A stretch of DNA of 64,000 bases from Hymenobacter piscis (GCF_018760735.1 NZ_JAHHZN010000015.1:35555-99554), one strand, 5' to 3'; positions 17,069 to 25,661 are shown, numbered from the stretch's first letter. Made by a program: numbers and translations. The notes: generated by a model not told the origin, from the letters alone.

Positions 17069-17076
17069 CAAAGGTA
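17069..17076 (-). promoter_or_regulatory. -7 box of SRP RNA gene
   Basis: Minus-strand TACCTTTG, five bases before the proposed RNA 5' end; the best-anchored example of this promoter type in the window. Confidence 0.75.
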
Positions 17077-17179
17077 CGCAGCAATTCAACGGATTTGGTA
17101 GCAGGGCCGGCTTTTTTTGCCTGGCAGAGCGGTATCATCAAGGGAATCAGCCGGTTTTTTTTCGGGCGGAGCCCCGGCG

Positions 17180-17584
17180 CTAGTTTTTCCAGGCCTTGTT
17201 AGCGGCTTTGTACTTCTTTTTAAGAGTACGCTTATACCGGTCAACGGTGCGCAGCTGCACCAGTTGGGCTTTGTCAGTGGCCGTCACGACCAGCAGCGTA
17301 TCGTAATAGCCGGCCGAACTGATGCGCAGGCGGGGCTCGGCCACGGCACTTTTCATCAGAAATTTCCCGTCGGAATTAGTTGTGACGGCCGTTTTCCGAT
17401 CATCGGCCAATGCGACGGTGGCGCCGGCCACGGGTTTGCCGGCAAAATCGGTTACGTTGCCGAACACCTCCCGGGGCAGGGCCTCCTGCATCGGCGCGGG
17501 GGCGGCGGAAGGCGGAGCCGGCGCACACGCAAGACCAGCCGGGAAAAACGGCAGAGAGCAGAACAAGAGCAAAAACAGCACCAT
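17180..17584 (-). CDS. Secreted carboxypeptidase-regulatory-like domain protein
   Basis: 134 residues. An N-terminal hydrophobic segment (MVLFLLLFCSLPFF) is followed by one CarboxypepD_reg-like domain: VFGNVTDFAGKPVAGATVAL..TTNSDGKFLM..RISSAGYYDTLL. This is the seven-strand fold found at the N-terminus of TonB-dependent receptors. A basic C-terminal tail (DRYKRTLKKKYKAANKAWKN) follows. The gene stands alone with no receptor attached. It is a paralogue of the next minus-strand gene, sharing the order of domain, then basic tail. Confidence 0.75.
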   Translation of the reverse strand: MVLFLLLFCSLPFFPAGLACAPAPPSAAPAPMQEALPREVFGNVTDFAGKPVAGATVALADDRKTAVTTNSDGKFLMKSAVAEPRLRISSAGYYDTLLVVTATDKAQLVQLRTVDRYKRTLKKKYKAANKAWKN

Positions 17585-17719
17585 GGAAAAAAAAGAAAAG
17601 CGAAGTTCCGGCCGCCGGCGTGGCGGCTTTTCAACTGCTCCTTCAACGCCGGGCCGGCCGCTTTGTTCTGCTTCCTCTTCGTCCCGGCGCAGCTTTTTTT
17701 CACCCCGATTCCCGGCCGG

Positions 17720-18193
17720 CTACTGCATCTGGCGCCGGGCTTCTTTGGTGCGCTTCTTCAGGTCGCGGCGGTAGTCGCGGATGGGGTCAAGCTTGAACAG
17801 CAGGTCGGCCGGCCCCCGGGCCACGCGCTCAGCATCCTCGTAGCCGGCAAAACTTACCCGCAACAGGGGCGCCGAGCTGCCGAGAGACACCAGAAAGTCG
17901 CCGTTGGCATTGGTGGTTACCGAGTGCAACTGGTGGCCGACGACGGCCACGGTAGCGCCCGCCAGCGGATTTCCCCACTCATCTACCACGTTGCCGGCCA
18001 GCGTCCGGCCCGCCGGTTGGGATGCCGCCGCCGCTGGCCCCGGCACCGATACGGCCAGCATATCGGGGGAGGTTGCGGGGTTCAGGGAGTCGACGGGAGC
18101 CGCTTCGGGAGCTGCCTGCTGGGCCGTAACCGGAGCGGGCAACACCAGGGCGCCCAGCAACGACAAAGCCAAAAGGGGTAACGCTGAATGCAT
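17720..18193 (-). CDS. Secreted carboxypeptidase-regulatory-like domain protein (paralogue)
   Basis: 157 residues with a signal peptide (MHSALPLLALSLLGALVLPAPVTAQ). A Pro/Ala-rich linker leads to the same CarboxypepD_reg-like domain: LAGNVVDEWGNPLAGATVAVVG..TTNANGDFLVSLG..RVSFAGYEDA. The C-terminus is again basic (RDYRRDLKKRTKEARRQMQ). The resemblance to the downstream gene points to an old tandem duplication. A weak CACCTTTG box (18238-18231) lies 37 bases upstream. Confidence 0.75.
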   Translation of the reverse strand: MHSALPLLALSLLGALVLPAPVTAQQAAPEAAPVDSLNPATSPDMLAVSVPGPAAAASQPAGRTLAGNVVDEWGNPLAGATVAVVGHQLHSVTTNANGDFLVSLGSSAPLLRVSFAGYEDAERVARGPADLLFKLDPIRDYRRDLKKRTKEARRQMQ

Positions 18194-18514
18194 AGAGTAT
18201 TCTTTGAGCAGGCGAAAACCATCACCTTTTCAAAGGTGCCGGGATTTAGAAGCCCAGGAAAGGCAGGCACCACCCGGTTCGTGACTAGCATTTCCTCCTG
18301 AAACGAATAGCAGTATACCCGCTAAAAGAGCTTTCAGCAGGCCAGCAAGCGCATTAGGCTGGTCTGGGTGGGTACCGTGAACGGGCCTTGTGTGACCTTA
18401 CTTCCGTGGGATGCGCCCTCCGGGTTTCCAGCCCTGAGGGGGCCGCCGGGCGGGTAGGCCAAGAAAAAACGAGCTGGGTGGCGCAGGTCTGAAATCTGCG
18501 CGCTAATTTTGCCC
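18194..18514. other. Divergent intergenic region, no gene seen
   Basis: About 320 bases between a minus-strand secreted-protein gene and guaA. It holds a weak minus-strand -7-like box at 18231-18238 within a small hairpin (caccttttcaaaggtg) and the guaA promoter box at 18504-18511. No reading frame with family resemblance was found. Confidence 0.6.
18504..18511 (+). promoter_or_regulatory. -7 box placed directly before guaA ATG
   Basis: TAATTTTG fits TAnnTTTG and ends three bases before the ATG at 18515, which would place the transcript start at or next to the ATG (leaderless mRNA). The TTG at 18509 lies inside this box and is unlikely to be the start. Confidence 0.55.
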
Positions 18515-20047
18515 ATGCCTCAACAGATTCTGATTCTCGATTTTGGGTCGCAGTACACCCAGCTCATTGCCCGGCGCATCCGGGAGTTGAACGTTTACTG
18601 CGAAATTCACCCGTATACGCACGCCCCGGACCTCACTGAGGACATCCGGGGCGTGGTGCTTTCGGGCTCCCCGTGTTCCGTGCGCGATGCCAATTCGCCC
18701 AACCCCGACCTGAGCCGCTACCTGGGCCGGGTGCCGGTGCTGGGCGTGTGCTACGGCGCCCAGCTGCTGGCCCACCAGCAGGGCGGCGAGGTGCTGCCGG
18801 CCACCATCCGCGAGTACGGCCGTGCCCGCCTCACCCATCTCAACCAGCACCACCCGCTGCTGCGCGGCCTGGCGCCCGGTTCCCAGGTCTGGATGTCGCA
18901 CGGCGACACCATCAAGGAGCTGCCGGCCGGCTTCCTGACTATTGCCGGTACGCCCGACGTGGCCGTGGCGGCCTACGAAATCGAGGGCCAGCAGACCTAC
19001 GGCATCCAGTTTCACCCCGAAGTAACCCACTCCACCGACGGCAAGCAGCTCATGCGCAACTTCGTGGTGGACGTGTGCGGCTGCCTCCAGGACTGGACGC
19101 CCGAGCACTTCGTGGACAGCATGGTGACGACCCTGCAAACCACCATCGGCGAGCAGGACCAGGTGATTCTGGGCCTCTCGGGCGGGGTGGACAGCAGCGT
19201 GGCGGCCCTGCTGCTGCACCGCGCCATCGGCCAGCGCCTGCACGGCATTTTCGTCAACAACGGGCTGCTGCGCAAGGACGAGTTCGAGGATGTGCTCCAC
19301 TCCTACCGCGACCTGGGCCTGAACGTGCGCGGCGTGGACGCCAGCGCCGAGTTCTACCAGGCCCTCGAAGGCCTCACCGACCCGGAGCTCAAGCGCAAAG
19401 CCATCGGACGTACCTTCATTGAGGTCTTCGACCGCGAAGCCCAGAAAGTGGACGGGGCCCGCTGGCTGGCCCAGGGCACTATCTACCCCGACGTGATTGA
19501 GTCGGTGTCGGTGAACGGCCCGGCCGTGACCATCAAGAGCCACCACAACGTGGGCGGCCTGCCCGAGAAGATGAACCTGAAGATTGTGGAGCCCCTGCGC
19601 ACCCTCTTCAAGGACGAAGTGCGGGAAGTAGGCGCGGCCCTGGAGCTGCCCCTCAACATTCTGCACCGCCACCCCTTCCCCGGCCCCGGCCTGGGCATCC
19701 GCATCCTCGGCGACATCACGCCCCACAAAGTAGATCTGCTCCAGCGGGCCGACGCCATCTTCATCAACGGCCTCAAGGAGCACGGCCTCTACGACCAGGT
19801 GTGGCAGGCCGGCGTGATGCTGCTGCCCATTCAGAGCGTGGGCGTGATGGGCGATGAGCGCACCTACGAGCAGGTAGTGGCCCTGCGCGCCGTGACCAGC
19901 GTGGATGGCATGACCGCCGACTGGGCCCACCTGCCCTACGATTTCCTGGCCGAAGTGAGCAACCGCATCATCAACCAGGTGCGCGGCATCAACCGCGTGG
20001 TGTACGATATCAGCTCCAAGCCCCCCGCCACTATCGAATGGGAGTAG
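18515..20047 (+). CDS. guaA: GMP synthase (glutamine-hydrolysing)
   Basis: 510 residues in the canonical order. The class I amidotransferase domain has Cys79 in GVCYGAQLL and the His/Glu pair in FHPEVTHS. The ATP-pyrophosphatase P-loop is SGGVDSS (222-228). The C-terminal dimerisation domain ends in the family's PPATIEWE. It converts XMP, glutamine and ATP to GMP in the cytoplasm. ATG at 18515 gives the usual start just before [10 protein letters not shown] dispersed inverted repeat begins directly after the stop, and a bidirectional terminator lies before the convergent tRNA. Confidence 0.97.
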   Translation: MPQQILILDFGSQYTQLIARRIRELNVYCEIHPYTHAPDLTEDIRGVVLSGSPCSVRDANSPNPDLSRYLGRVPVLGVCYGAQLLAHQQGGEVLPATIREYGRARLTHLNQHHPLLRGLAPGSQVWMSHGDTIKELPAGFLTIAGTPDVAVAAYEIEGQQTYGIQFHPEVTHSTDGKQLMRNFVVDVCGCLQDWTPEHFVDSMVTTLQTTIGEQDQVILGLSGGVDSSVAALLLHRAIGQRLHGIFVNNGLLRKDEFEDVLHSYRDLGLNVRGVDASAEFYQALEGLTDPELKRKAIGRTFIEVFDREAQKVDGARWLAQGTIYPDVIESVSVNGPAVTIKSHHNVGGLPEKMNLKIVEPLRTLFKDEVREVGAALELPLNILHRHPFPGPGLGIRILGDITPHKVDLLQRADAIFINGLKEHGLYDQVWQAGVMLLPIQSVGVMGDERTYEQVVALRAVTSVDGMTADWAHLPYDFLAEVSNRIINQVRGINRVVYDISSKPPATIEWE

Positions 20048-20168
20048 AAGGTGAGGTGGTGAAATAGTGAGATGGTGAGTTTGGCGTTCCGTGGTCCTGT
20101 TTGCGCAAGCAGCGCAGCCTTTACCGACTAAACATCAAACTCACTATTTCACCACCTCACCATTTCAC
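20048..20168. repeat. Inverted repeat, family E copy (gtgaggtggtgaaatag)
   Basis: The left side holds gtgaggtggtgaaatagtg and the right side cactatttcaccacctcac; the pairing is offset, so the arms are mosaics of short motifs. It starts one base after the guaA stop. Family relatives: 39303-39422 and 28617-28738. Confidence 0.8.
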
Positions 20169-20173
20169 CGAAT

Positions 20174-20214
20174 AAAAAAACCCGCTCCGGCGCAAGCCGA
20201 AGCGGGTTTTTTTA
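20174..20214. terminator. Bidirectional terminator between guaA and tRNA-Leu
   Basis: aaaaaaacccgctccgg/ccgaagcgggttttttt with one mismatch; A run on one side and T run on the other, serving guaA (plus) and tRNA-Leu (minus). Confidence 0.9.
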
Positions 20215-20220
20215 TTGAAG

Positions 20221-20302
20221 TGCGCGCGGGGAGATTCGAACTCCCACACCCGAAGGCACCACCCCCTCAAGATGGCGTGTCTACCAGTTTCACCACGTGC
20301 GC
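20221..20302 (-). tRNA. tRNA-Leu(GAG)
   Basis: 82 bases on the minus strand. Type II tRNA with a long variable arm (gtgccttcgggtgt), D arm tggtgaaactggtagac, anticodon stem ccatc/ggtgg with loop ttgaggg giving anticodon GAG, T arm gggag-ttcgaat-ctccc. It decodes CUC/CUU. CCA is not encoded (the discriminator A is followed by ctt). The acceptor stem gcgcacg/cgcgcgc has an A-C mismatch at position 5-68. Confidence 0.93.
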
Positions 20303-20559
20303 TGATGACGGCTAGCACTCCTTTTACTAAGCGAAGGCCGAAGCTTTCGGATTCACTGAGGCGGCGAATCGATGACAAAAGTAGAGGGTTGCCGGCAAGG
20401 GTGCAAGTAGGACGCTGCTTTTTCCGCGTTTATCGGCCGCACATTTCGGTTTCGCACTCATTGTCAGCGGTAAAAATTTCATCTTTCATTCACACAGGCA
20501 GCCGGATCTTGCCGGCAAGTGCACTCCCGTCCCTCTTTTTCCCCCTTGCCCGTTGTTCC

Positions 20560-21036
20560 ATGACACCTCCCCTCGCTCCTACCTCGCGGCCCGCCAAGTC
20601 CGCTAACTTCTTTGCCCGCTTTGCCGGTGTGGTTACCACCTGGTCGGGCTCCACGGCAGCCTTCTGCCTGGCAGCGGGCGTAGTGGGCGTCTGGGCCCTT
20701 ACCGGGCCGCTGTTCGGGTATTCTGAAACCTGGCAGCTGGTCATCAACACGGGCACCACCATCGTCACGTTTCTGATGGTATTCCTGATTCAGCGGGCCC
20801 AGAACAAGGATTCTTTGGTACTGCACCTCAAGCTCAACGAGCTGCTGGCGGCCCACAAGGGGGCCAGCAACCGGCTCATCAACGCCCAGGACTTCTCGGA
20901 GGAGGAAATCAACCTGCTCCACGGCTACTTTTGCCTGCTCGCGGCCAAGGCCAAGCAGGACCACGACCTGGGCCGCACCCACTCAGTGGAAGAAGCCGAA
21001 GTAAACCACCAGGAAAAGAAACGCGCCCACCGCTAG
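20560..21036 (+). CDS. Low-affinity iron permease family (Fet4-like) protein
   Basis: 158 residues from ATG at 20560. Two hydrophobic segments (TAAFCLAAGVVGVWALTGPLFGYS and WQLVINTGTTIVTFLMVFLIQ) followed by RAQNKDSLVLHLKLNELL match the bacterial low-affinity iron permease family, where NTxTTIxTFLMVFLIQxxQN..DxxAxxxKLxEL is the conserved block. The longer frame (to 20215) runs over the tRNA gene and is rejected. Next to Dps and a VIT1-type transporter it fits iron handling, though transport by such two-span bacterial proteins is not proven. Confidence 0.87.
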   Translation: MTPPLAPTSRPAKSANFFARFAGVVTTWSGSTAAFCLAAGVVGVWALTGPLFGYSETWQLVINTGTTIVTFLMVFLIQRAQNKDSLVLHLKLNELLAAHKGASNRLINAQDFSEEEINLLHGYFCLLAAKAKQDHDLGRTHSVEEAEVNHQEKKRAHR

Positions 21037-21048
21037 CAGGCGGGACTA

Positions 21049-21087
21049 CAAAAAAGCCGGCCCTTTCCCGTAGGGAAGAGGCCGGCT
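21049..21087 (-). terminator. Terminator of dps gene
   Basis: On the minus strand agccggcctcttccc and gggaaagggccggct form an imperfect stem followed by TTTTTT. It also separates the convergent iron-permease gene. Confidence 0.8.
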
Positions 21088-21108
21088 GTAACGCATAGAG
21101 GGGGCCAA

Positions 21109-21762
21109 CTACTCGGCGCGGGCCAGCGGGGTGTTCACCACGTGCTCCGACACGAACCACACCTGCAGTTCGTTGGTGCGCATCACGTCGCTTACCACCA
21201 CGTCGTTGGTACCGTCGTCACCGGCCTCGTCGGCGGCTTTGGCGTACTCGTGGCAGTTTTTTAGGATGATCTGGTGGGCTTCCAGCAGGCGCGAAACCTG
21301 TACGGGGGCTTCTTCCCGGTCGCGGGGCGGGCGCGGGATGCTGGTCATCTCGGCCACGTCGGCGGCCATGGCCACGGCTACCCCACCCAGAATCTGGATG
21401 CGTTCCGCAATGGTATCGACCAGGGCGCTCTGCTCCTCGTAGTGCTTATCGTAGAGCAGGTGAAGCTGGTAAAACGTAGGGCCCACTACCTGCCAGTGAT
21501 GCTTCTTGTAGAGGTCGCGCAGGCTGATGGTATCGGCCAGCAACTGGTTGAGCTGACCCACGCTCTGCTGACGGGTTTTTTCGTCGAGGCCAATGGGCAG
21601 GCGCTGCGACACGGTGCCGAACTTCTGGAGCGGGGCGGGCGCGTTGAACTGCTGGTTCAGGATGGGCTGCACGCTGGGCGCGGGCCGGCCGGCAGCGGCA
21701 GTGGATTTCTTGGGAGCGGCTTTTTCAGCAGCCGGCGCTGATTTGGCGGTGGTTTTGGCCAT
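21109..21762 (-). CDS. dps: Dps family ferritin-like DNA-protection protein
   Basis: 217 residues, longer than typical Dps (about 160-170) because of a roughly 40-residue N-terminal extension rich in Ala, Lys and Pro (KSAPAAEKAAPKKSTAAAG), a likely DNA-binding tail. The ferroxidase ligands expected between subunits are present: His89 in KKHHWQVVG, His101 and Asp105 in QLHLLYDKHY, Asp116 and Glu120 in VDTIAERI. It oxidises and stores iron and coats DNA under stress. The neighbours are a Fet4-like gene (convergent) and a VIT1-type gene (divergent). Confidence 0.93.
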   Translation of the reverse strand: MAKTTAKSAPAAEKAAPKKSTAAAGRPAPSVQPILNQQFNAPAPLQKFGTVSQRLPIGLDEKTRQQSVGQLNQLLADTISLRDLYKKHHWQVVGPTFYQLHLLYDKHYEEQSALVDTIAERIQILGGVAVAMAADVAEMTSIPRPPRDREEAPVQVSRLLEAHQIILKNCHEYAKAADEAGDDGTNDVVVSDVMRTNELQVWFVSEHVVNTPLARAE

Positions 21763-21900
21763 GATTGCGAAAGGAACAGAAATGTCAGAAAGGAATTCAG
21801 TAGGCAGCCAGCTGAGCGGTGCCCGCTGGTGTTGCTACCTTACGCAGAAAAGGTGCGTAGGTTAACCGTACCACCTGCCTTTTGGCCCTCCGCCTCCCGT

Positions 21901-22605
21901 ATGCAGCACGTTCATCCGCACCCCGAAGACCACCTGACCAGCTCGGCCATGCTACAGGATATCGTCATTGGCCTCTCCGACGGGCTGACCGTGCCCTTCG
22001 CCCTGGCCGCCGGCCTGAGTGGGGCCGTCGCCTCCTCGGCCCTCGTGATTACGGCCGGACTGGCCGAAATCGTCGCCGGCTCCATTGCCATGGGCTTGGG
22101 CGGCTACCTGGCCGGCCGCACCGAAGTGGAGCACTACGAGGCCGAACTGCAGCGCGAGTACCAGGAAGTGCACGACGTGCCCCACGTAGAGCGGGCCGAG
22201 GTAGATGAATTGCTGGCCGAAATGGGCCTCTCGGAAGCTACCCGCGCCCAAGCCGTGCGGGAACTCACCGCCGACCCCGACCAGTGGGTGCGCTTTATGA
22301 TGAAGTACGAGTTGGGCCTGGAAAAACCCGACCCGCGCCAGGCCCCCAAAAGTGCGGCTACCATCAGCGCGGCCTACGCCGTGGGCGGCCTGATTCCGCT
22401 CAGCGCCTACTTTCTGACCAGCACGCCCACCGAAGGCCTGGCCCTCTCGGCCGTAATTACGCTGGTGTGCCTGCTGATTTTCGGCTACCTGAAAAGCCGC
22501 CTGACCGGGCAGCCGCCCGTGCGCGGGGCGCTTAAAATGGCCGGTGTCGGGGCCCTGGCGGCCGGGGCGGCATTTGTGGTGGCCCGGCAGTTTACCGCCG
22601 ACTAG
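21901..22605 (+). CDS. VIT1/CCC1-family iron/manganese transporter
   Basis: 234 residues. N-terminal membrane block LQDIVIGLSDGLTVPFALAAGLSGA, then GLAEIVAGSIAMGLGGYLAGRTEVEHYEAELQRE, a helical cytosolic metal-binding domain rich in Glu (EVHDVPHVERAEVDELLAEMG..), and a C-terminal pair of spans with KSAATISAAYAVGGLIPLSAYF. This is the CCC1/VIT1 architecture, exporting Fe2+ or Mn2+ from the cytosol. ATG at 21901 places the first span correctly. Only 55 bases separate it from the next gene. Confidence 0.92.
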   Translation: MQHVHPHPEDHLTSSAMLQDIVIGLSDGLTVPFALAAGLSGAVASSALVITAGLAEIVAGSIAMGLGGYLAGRTEVEHYEAELQREYQEVHDVPHVERAEVDELLAEMGLSEATRAQAVRELTADPDQWVRFMMKYELGLEKPDPRQAPKSAATISAAYAVGGLIPLSAYFLTSTPTEGLALSAVITLVCLLIFGYLKSRLTGQPPVRGALKMAGVGALAAGAAFVVARQFTAD

Positions 22606-22623
22606 CCGCTCCGGCCGGCGCGC

Positions 22624-22631
22624 TATCTTTG
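22624..22631 (+). promoter_or_regulatory. -7 box before membrane-protein gene
   Basis: TATCTTTG lies 29 bases before the ATG at 22661 and supports that start over earlier in-frame codons inside the VIT1 gene. Confidence 0.65.
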
Positions 22632-22660
22632 CCGGCCCACCATTTACTTTGCCTGGCCCC

Positions 22661-23089
22661 ATGAACGAAGCCCACCTCCACCTGCTGCTCAACCACACTC
22701 CCATTCTGGGCTGCCTGTTCGGGCTGCTGGTACTGGGGGCGGGCCTGGTGAAGGCCAGCCCCCCGGTTATCCGTACCGGCCTGATTACGGTGCTGGGCGC
22801 CGCCCTGCTCTGCCTGCCCACCCAGCTGACGGGTAAGGGTGCCGAGGAAGTAGTGGAAAAGCTGCCCGGCATCTCTCATCAGCTGATTGAAGCGCACGAA
22901 GAAGCCGCCGAACTGGGATTCTGGGCCCTGGAGCTGACCGGGGCGCTGGCGCTGCTGGCCCTGCTGCAAACCGGCCGGCAGCGGCTCTTCATCCGGCTGG
23001 CGCTGGCCGGCGCCCTGCTCAGTTTCGGGCTGCTGGCCCGCACCGGCCACCTCGGCGGCCAGATCCGCCACCCGGAAATCGGGAAGTAG
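22661..23089 (+). CDS. Four-span membrane protein, DUF2231-like
   Basis: 142 residues. N-terminal HLHLLLNHTPILG is a typical opening of DUF2231-like small membrane proteins; four hydrophobic segments follow (ILGCLFGLLVLGAGLV, LITVLGAALLCLPTQL, LGFWALELTGALALLALL, LFIRLALAGALLSFGLLA), and the C-terminus has RTGHLGGQIRHPE with His residues that could bind a metal or heme. Function unknown; it follows an iron transporter but has its own promoter box. Confidence 0.7.
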   Translation: MNEAHLHLLLNHTPILGCLFGLLVLGAGLVKASPPVIRTGLITVLGAALLCLPTQLTGKGAEEVVEKLPGISHQLIEAHEEAAELGFWALELTGALALLALLQTGRQRLFIRLALAGALLSFGLLARTGHLGGQIRHPEIGK

Positions 23090-23217
23090 CCCCGACGGCT
23101 TAGGGGATGGCGCCATCTCATCTGTCTTGCTGAGTAGAACCCACCAGTGGGTTTTACCACCGCCCGCCCGGTCGGCTTCTTGTCCTACCTAGTCACCACC
23201 ACACGCATTGCCAGCTC

Positions 23218-23751
23218 ATGCCCTTTCCCTTTTTTGGTGATGATAAGTCCACGGTGGCCCGTTTGCTTTCAACCTTACCCCAGCAGGGCCGGGTAGAATG
23301 GATCGGCCTGCGACCAGCCCGGCGCGAGCCCGTGCGGGTAGTAGCGGAGGCCGAAGCCGAAACCGACCGCCATTTGCTGGGCGACCACGCCCGCCCGCGG
23401 CCCGGCGGCAAACGCCAGCTTACCCTCATCCAGCACGAGCACCTGGCGGCCGTGGCGGGCTTCCTGGGCCTGCCCGAGCCCCTGGATCCGGCCCGCCTGC
23501 GCCGCAACCTAGTCGTGAGCGGCCTGAACCTGCTGGCCCTCAAGAGCCGGCACATTCAGATTGGCGAGGAAGTGCTGCTGGAGATTACGGGCGAGTGCCA
23601 CCCCTGCTCCCGCATGGAAGAGGAACTGGGCCCCGGCGGCTACAATGCCATGCGCGGGCACGGGGGGCTCACCGCCCGCATCGTGCGCGGGGGAGTTATC
23701 CGTACTGGCGACGTGGTAAGCGTGGTCTCTCCACCAGCTGCTTCGCCTTAA
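23218..23751 (+). CDS. MOSC domain protein
   Basis: 177 residues. Central MOSC signature: RRNLVVSGLNLLAL, then GECHPCSRMEEELGPGGYNAMRGHGGLTARIV, where the cysteine pair lies in the expected position. Stand-alone MOSC proteins (YiiM/YuaD type) are linked to molybdenum-cofactor sulfur transfer and detoxification of N-hydroxylated compounds. The start at 23218 (MPFPFFGDDKS) is the first ATG of a frame not overlapping other genes. Confidence 0.86.
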   Translation: MPFPFFGDDKSTVARLLSTLPQQGRVEWIGLRPARREPVRVVAEAEAETDRHLLGDHARPRPGGKRQLTLIQHEHLAAVAGFLGLPEPLDPARLRRNLVVSGLNLLALKSRHIQIGEEVLLEITGECHPCSRMEEELGPGGYNAMRGHGGLTARIVRGGVIRTGDVVSVVSPPAASP

Positions 23752-23851
23752 TAGAAAAAAATCAATATTCTATAAACAATTAAGGAAAAGGCACTGATTA
23801 TGAATCCATTCCCCGGCTTTATGCCGTAGGTATTCTCACTTGCCGCCAGCC

Positions 23852-24127
23852 ATGTTCCGTTGTTTGGCGGGTCTGCTACCGCTACTGCTCCTACTTCTTT
23901 ATTGCCTCCCGCCCACACACCGGCCCGAGGTTTTGATCAGTTCTTGTGATGATAAACCCGCTCCGCACATGGATCCTGCTACCTGCACCCCCAATCTGGC
24001 GGCCACTGCCCTGGCTCTCCTGATTTTATCAGAATTACTGCCCTCCGCCGGCGTTTCCGTCTCGTGTCCTACTACCCCGGCTGCAGGCACCGATACTACG
24101 CCCGAGGCCTGGCATCGGCGCCCCTGA
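23852..24127 (+). CDS. Possible small secreted protein (weak)
   Basis: 91 codons from ATG at 23852: a leucine-rich signal-like N-terminus (CLAGLLPLLLLLLYC), then Pro/Thr-rich sequence with a second hydrophobic stretch. No family resemblance. Coding potential is doubtful, but no other frame occupies this roughly 500-base gap between the MOSC and rtcB genes, and a hairpin follows at 24174. Confidence 0.3.
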   Translation: MFRCLAGLLPLLLLLLYCLPPTHRPEVLISSCDDKPAPHMDPATCTPNLAATALALLILSELLPSAGVSVSCPTTPAAGTDTTPEAWHRRP

Positions 24128-24173
24128 GTTAAACCCAGCTTCTGCGGGCAGAACACCTTCTACCCAGCACCAC

Positions 24174-24214
24174 AAGCCCTCCGACCCGGATGAACGCATC
24201 AGGGCCGGAGGGCT
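24174..24214. terminator. Hairpin at 3' end of rtcB
   Basis: aagccctccg and cggagggctt form the stem with a long loop containing a second weak pairing. It lies 44 bases beyond the rtcB stop on the minus strand; T runs are poor, so the terminator call is moderate. Confidence 0.6.
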
Positions 24215-24257
24215 TCTTTGGGGGGATTAAGGTAGTTGGGGGCGGCTTGCCAGGAGC

Positions 24258-25661
24258 CTACACGGCCCCTTCCATGCGCACAATGCGGGGCGTGAAGGAG
24301 CCCAGCACGTCTACCAGGCTCGTCTGACTCTGCATTACGGCCCGGATGTCCTTGTAGGCCTGGGGCGCTTCGTCGAGGCCGCCGCCGAGTAGTTCCACCT
24401 GGTGCTGGCGCAGGAACCGGCGCAGGTCGGCCTCGCCCAGTTCCGTTTTGGCCCGGGTGCGCGACATCGCCCGGCCGGCTCCGTGGGAGGCCGAGCTCAG
24501 CGAGCTGGCCTCGCCCCGCCCCCGCACGATAAACCCGGGAGCCGTCATCGAGCCGGGAATGATGCCCAGCACGCCCGCCCCGGCCGGCGTAGCGCCCTTG
24601 CGGTGCACCACCACCTCCCGGCCGTCGGCCAGGTGCTCCTTCCAGGCGAAGTTGTGGTGGTTCTCGACTTTGGCCAGAGGTTTTTCGCCCAACGCCCTGG
24701 CCAGCCGGTGATGAATCTGGTGGTGGCAGGCCGAGGCGTAGTCGCCGGCCAGGTTCATGGCGGCCCAGTACTCCTGGCCGGCTTCGGTTTCGAGGCCGAG
24801 CCAGGCCAGGTGCTGGGCTTCGGCGGGCAGCTGGCAAACGTCTTTAGCCAGCTTGGTATAATGATTGGCGACGCTGGCCCCCAGCCCCCGGGAACCGGAG
24901 TGTGAGAGCAGGCCCAGGTACTGGCCCGGGGCCACGCCCAGCTCATTGGCGGGGTCGGTGATGTCGACCACGCCCCACTCCACGAAGTGGTTGCCCCCGC
25001 CCGAGGAGCCGATTTGCGCGGCCGCCGTATCCAGCTTGTTGCGCAGGAAGGGAATATCCTGAAACTCGCTGCGGCTCAGCACCGCGTGGTCGAGGTGCTG
25101 GCCGTGGCGGAACACGTCGCGCCCCCCGAACCGGGTGTTGTCGAGCAGCAGCTTACGCAGCTCCGGCACCCGCTGCTCCAGATGCTTGGGCGGCAGCGCA
25201 AACACCGACAGGGCCATCCGGCAGCCGATGTCCACGCCTACGGCGTAAGGAATTACGGCGTTATCGGTGGCCAGTACGCCCCCGATGGGCAGGCCGTAGC
25301 CGTGGTGGGCATCGGGCATGAGGGCCCCGGCCACGGTGACGGGCAGCTTCATGGCCGTTTCCATCTGATGAATAGCCCCCGGCTCGATGTGCTCGGCCCC
25401 GAATACGGCGTAGTCCTTGCGCTCGGACAAGGCGATGTGGCGGCTGGGAGCGGGCAGCAGCGCGGCAGCCGTATGGCTCCAGTCGAGGTGGGTGAGGAAG
25501 TTGGCGGGGGCGTCGAGCAGGGCCCGCAGCAGCCCCAGCTGGTCGGTTTGGGAGAGACGCCTGAGGTGTTTGCGCTGCAATTGGGCCAGCGCCAGCCCAA
25601 TGGCCCGACCTTCCGGGAAGCCCAGTTGGCGAAGGTCGTTGCCACGTAGTTGAGAAGCCAT
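24258..25661 (-). CDS. rtcB: RtcB family RNA ligase
   Basis: 467 residues. RtcB landmarks: MPDAHHGYGLPIGGVLAT, the Mn-binding Cys in VGVDIGCRMAL, GSSGGGNHFVEW, HSGSRGLG, VHRKGATPA and the C-terminal SHGAGRAMSR block with the His guanylylation region. It joins RNA 3'-phosphate or 2',3'-cyclic-phosphate ends to 5'-OH ends, using GTP and Mn2+. In bacteria it is used in RNA repair. It lies 155 bases downstream of a PARG-like macrodomain gene on the same strand, suggesting co-transcription. No RtcA, RtcR or archease was seen nearby. Confidence 0.93.
   Translation of the reverse strand: MASQLRGNDLRQLGFPEGRAIGLALAQLQRKHLRRLSQTDQLGLLRALLDAPANFLTHLDWSHTAAALLPAPSRHIALSERKDYAVFGAEHIEPGAIHQMETAMKLPVTVAGALMPDAHHGYGLPIGGVLATDNAVIPYAVGVDIGCRMALSVFALPPKHLEQRVPELRKLLLDNTRFGGRDVFRHGQHLDHAVLSRSEFQDIPFLRNKLDTAAAQIGSSGGGNHFVEWGVVDITDPANELGVAPGQYLGLLSHSGSRGLGASVANHYTKLAKDVCQLPAEAQHLAWLGLETEAGQEYWAAMNLAGDYASACHHQIHHRLARALGEKPLAKVENHHNFAWKEHLADGREVVVHRKGATPAGAGVLGIIPGSMTAPGFIVRGRGEASSLSSASHGAGRAMSRTRAKTELGEADLRRFLRQHQVELLGGGLDEAPQAYKDIRAVMQSQTSLVDVLGSFTPRIVRMEGAV

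Noticed and set aside
20215..20559. N-terminal extension of the iron-permease frame
   Set aside because: The extension runs across the tRNA-Leu gene on the other strand and lacks family similarity; the ATG at 20560 fits the family.
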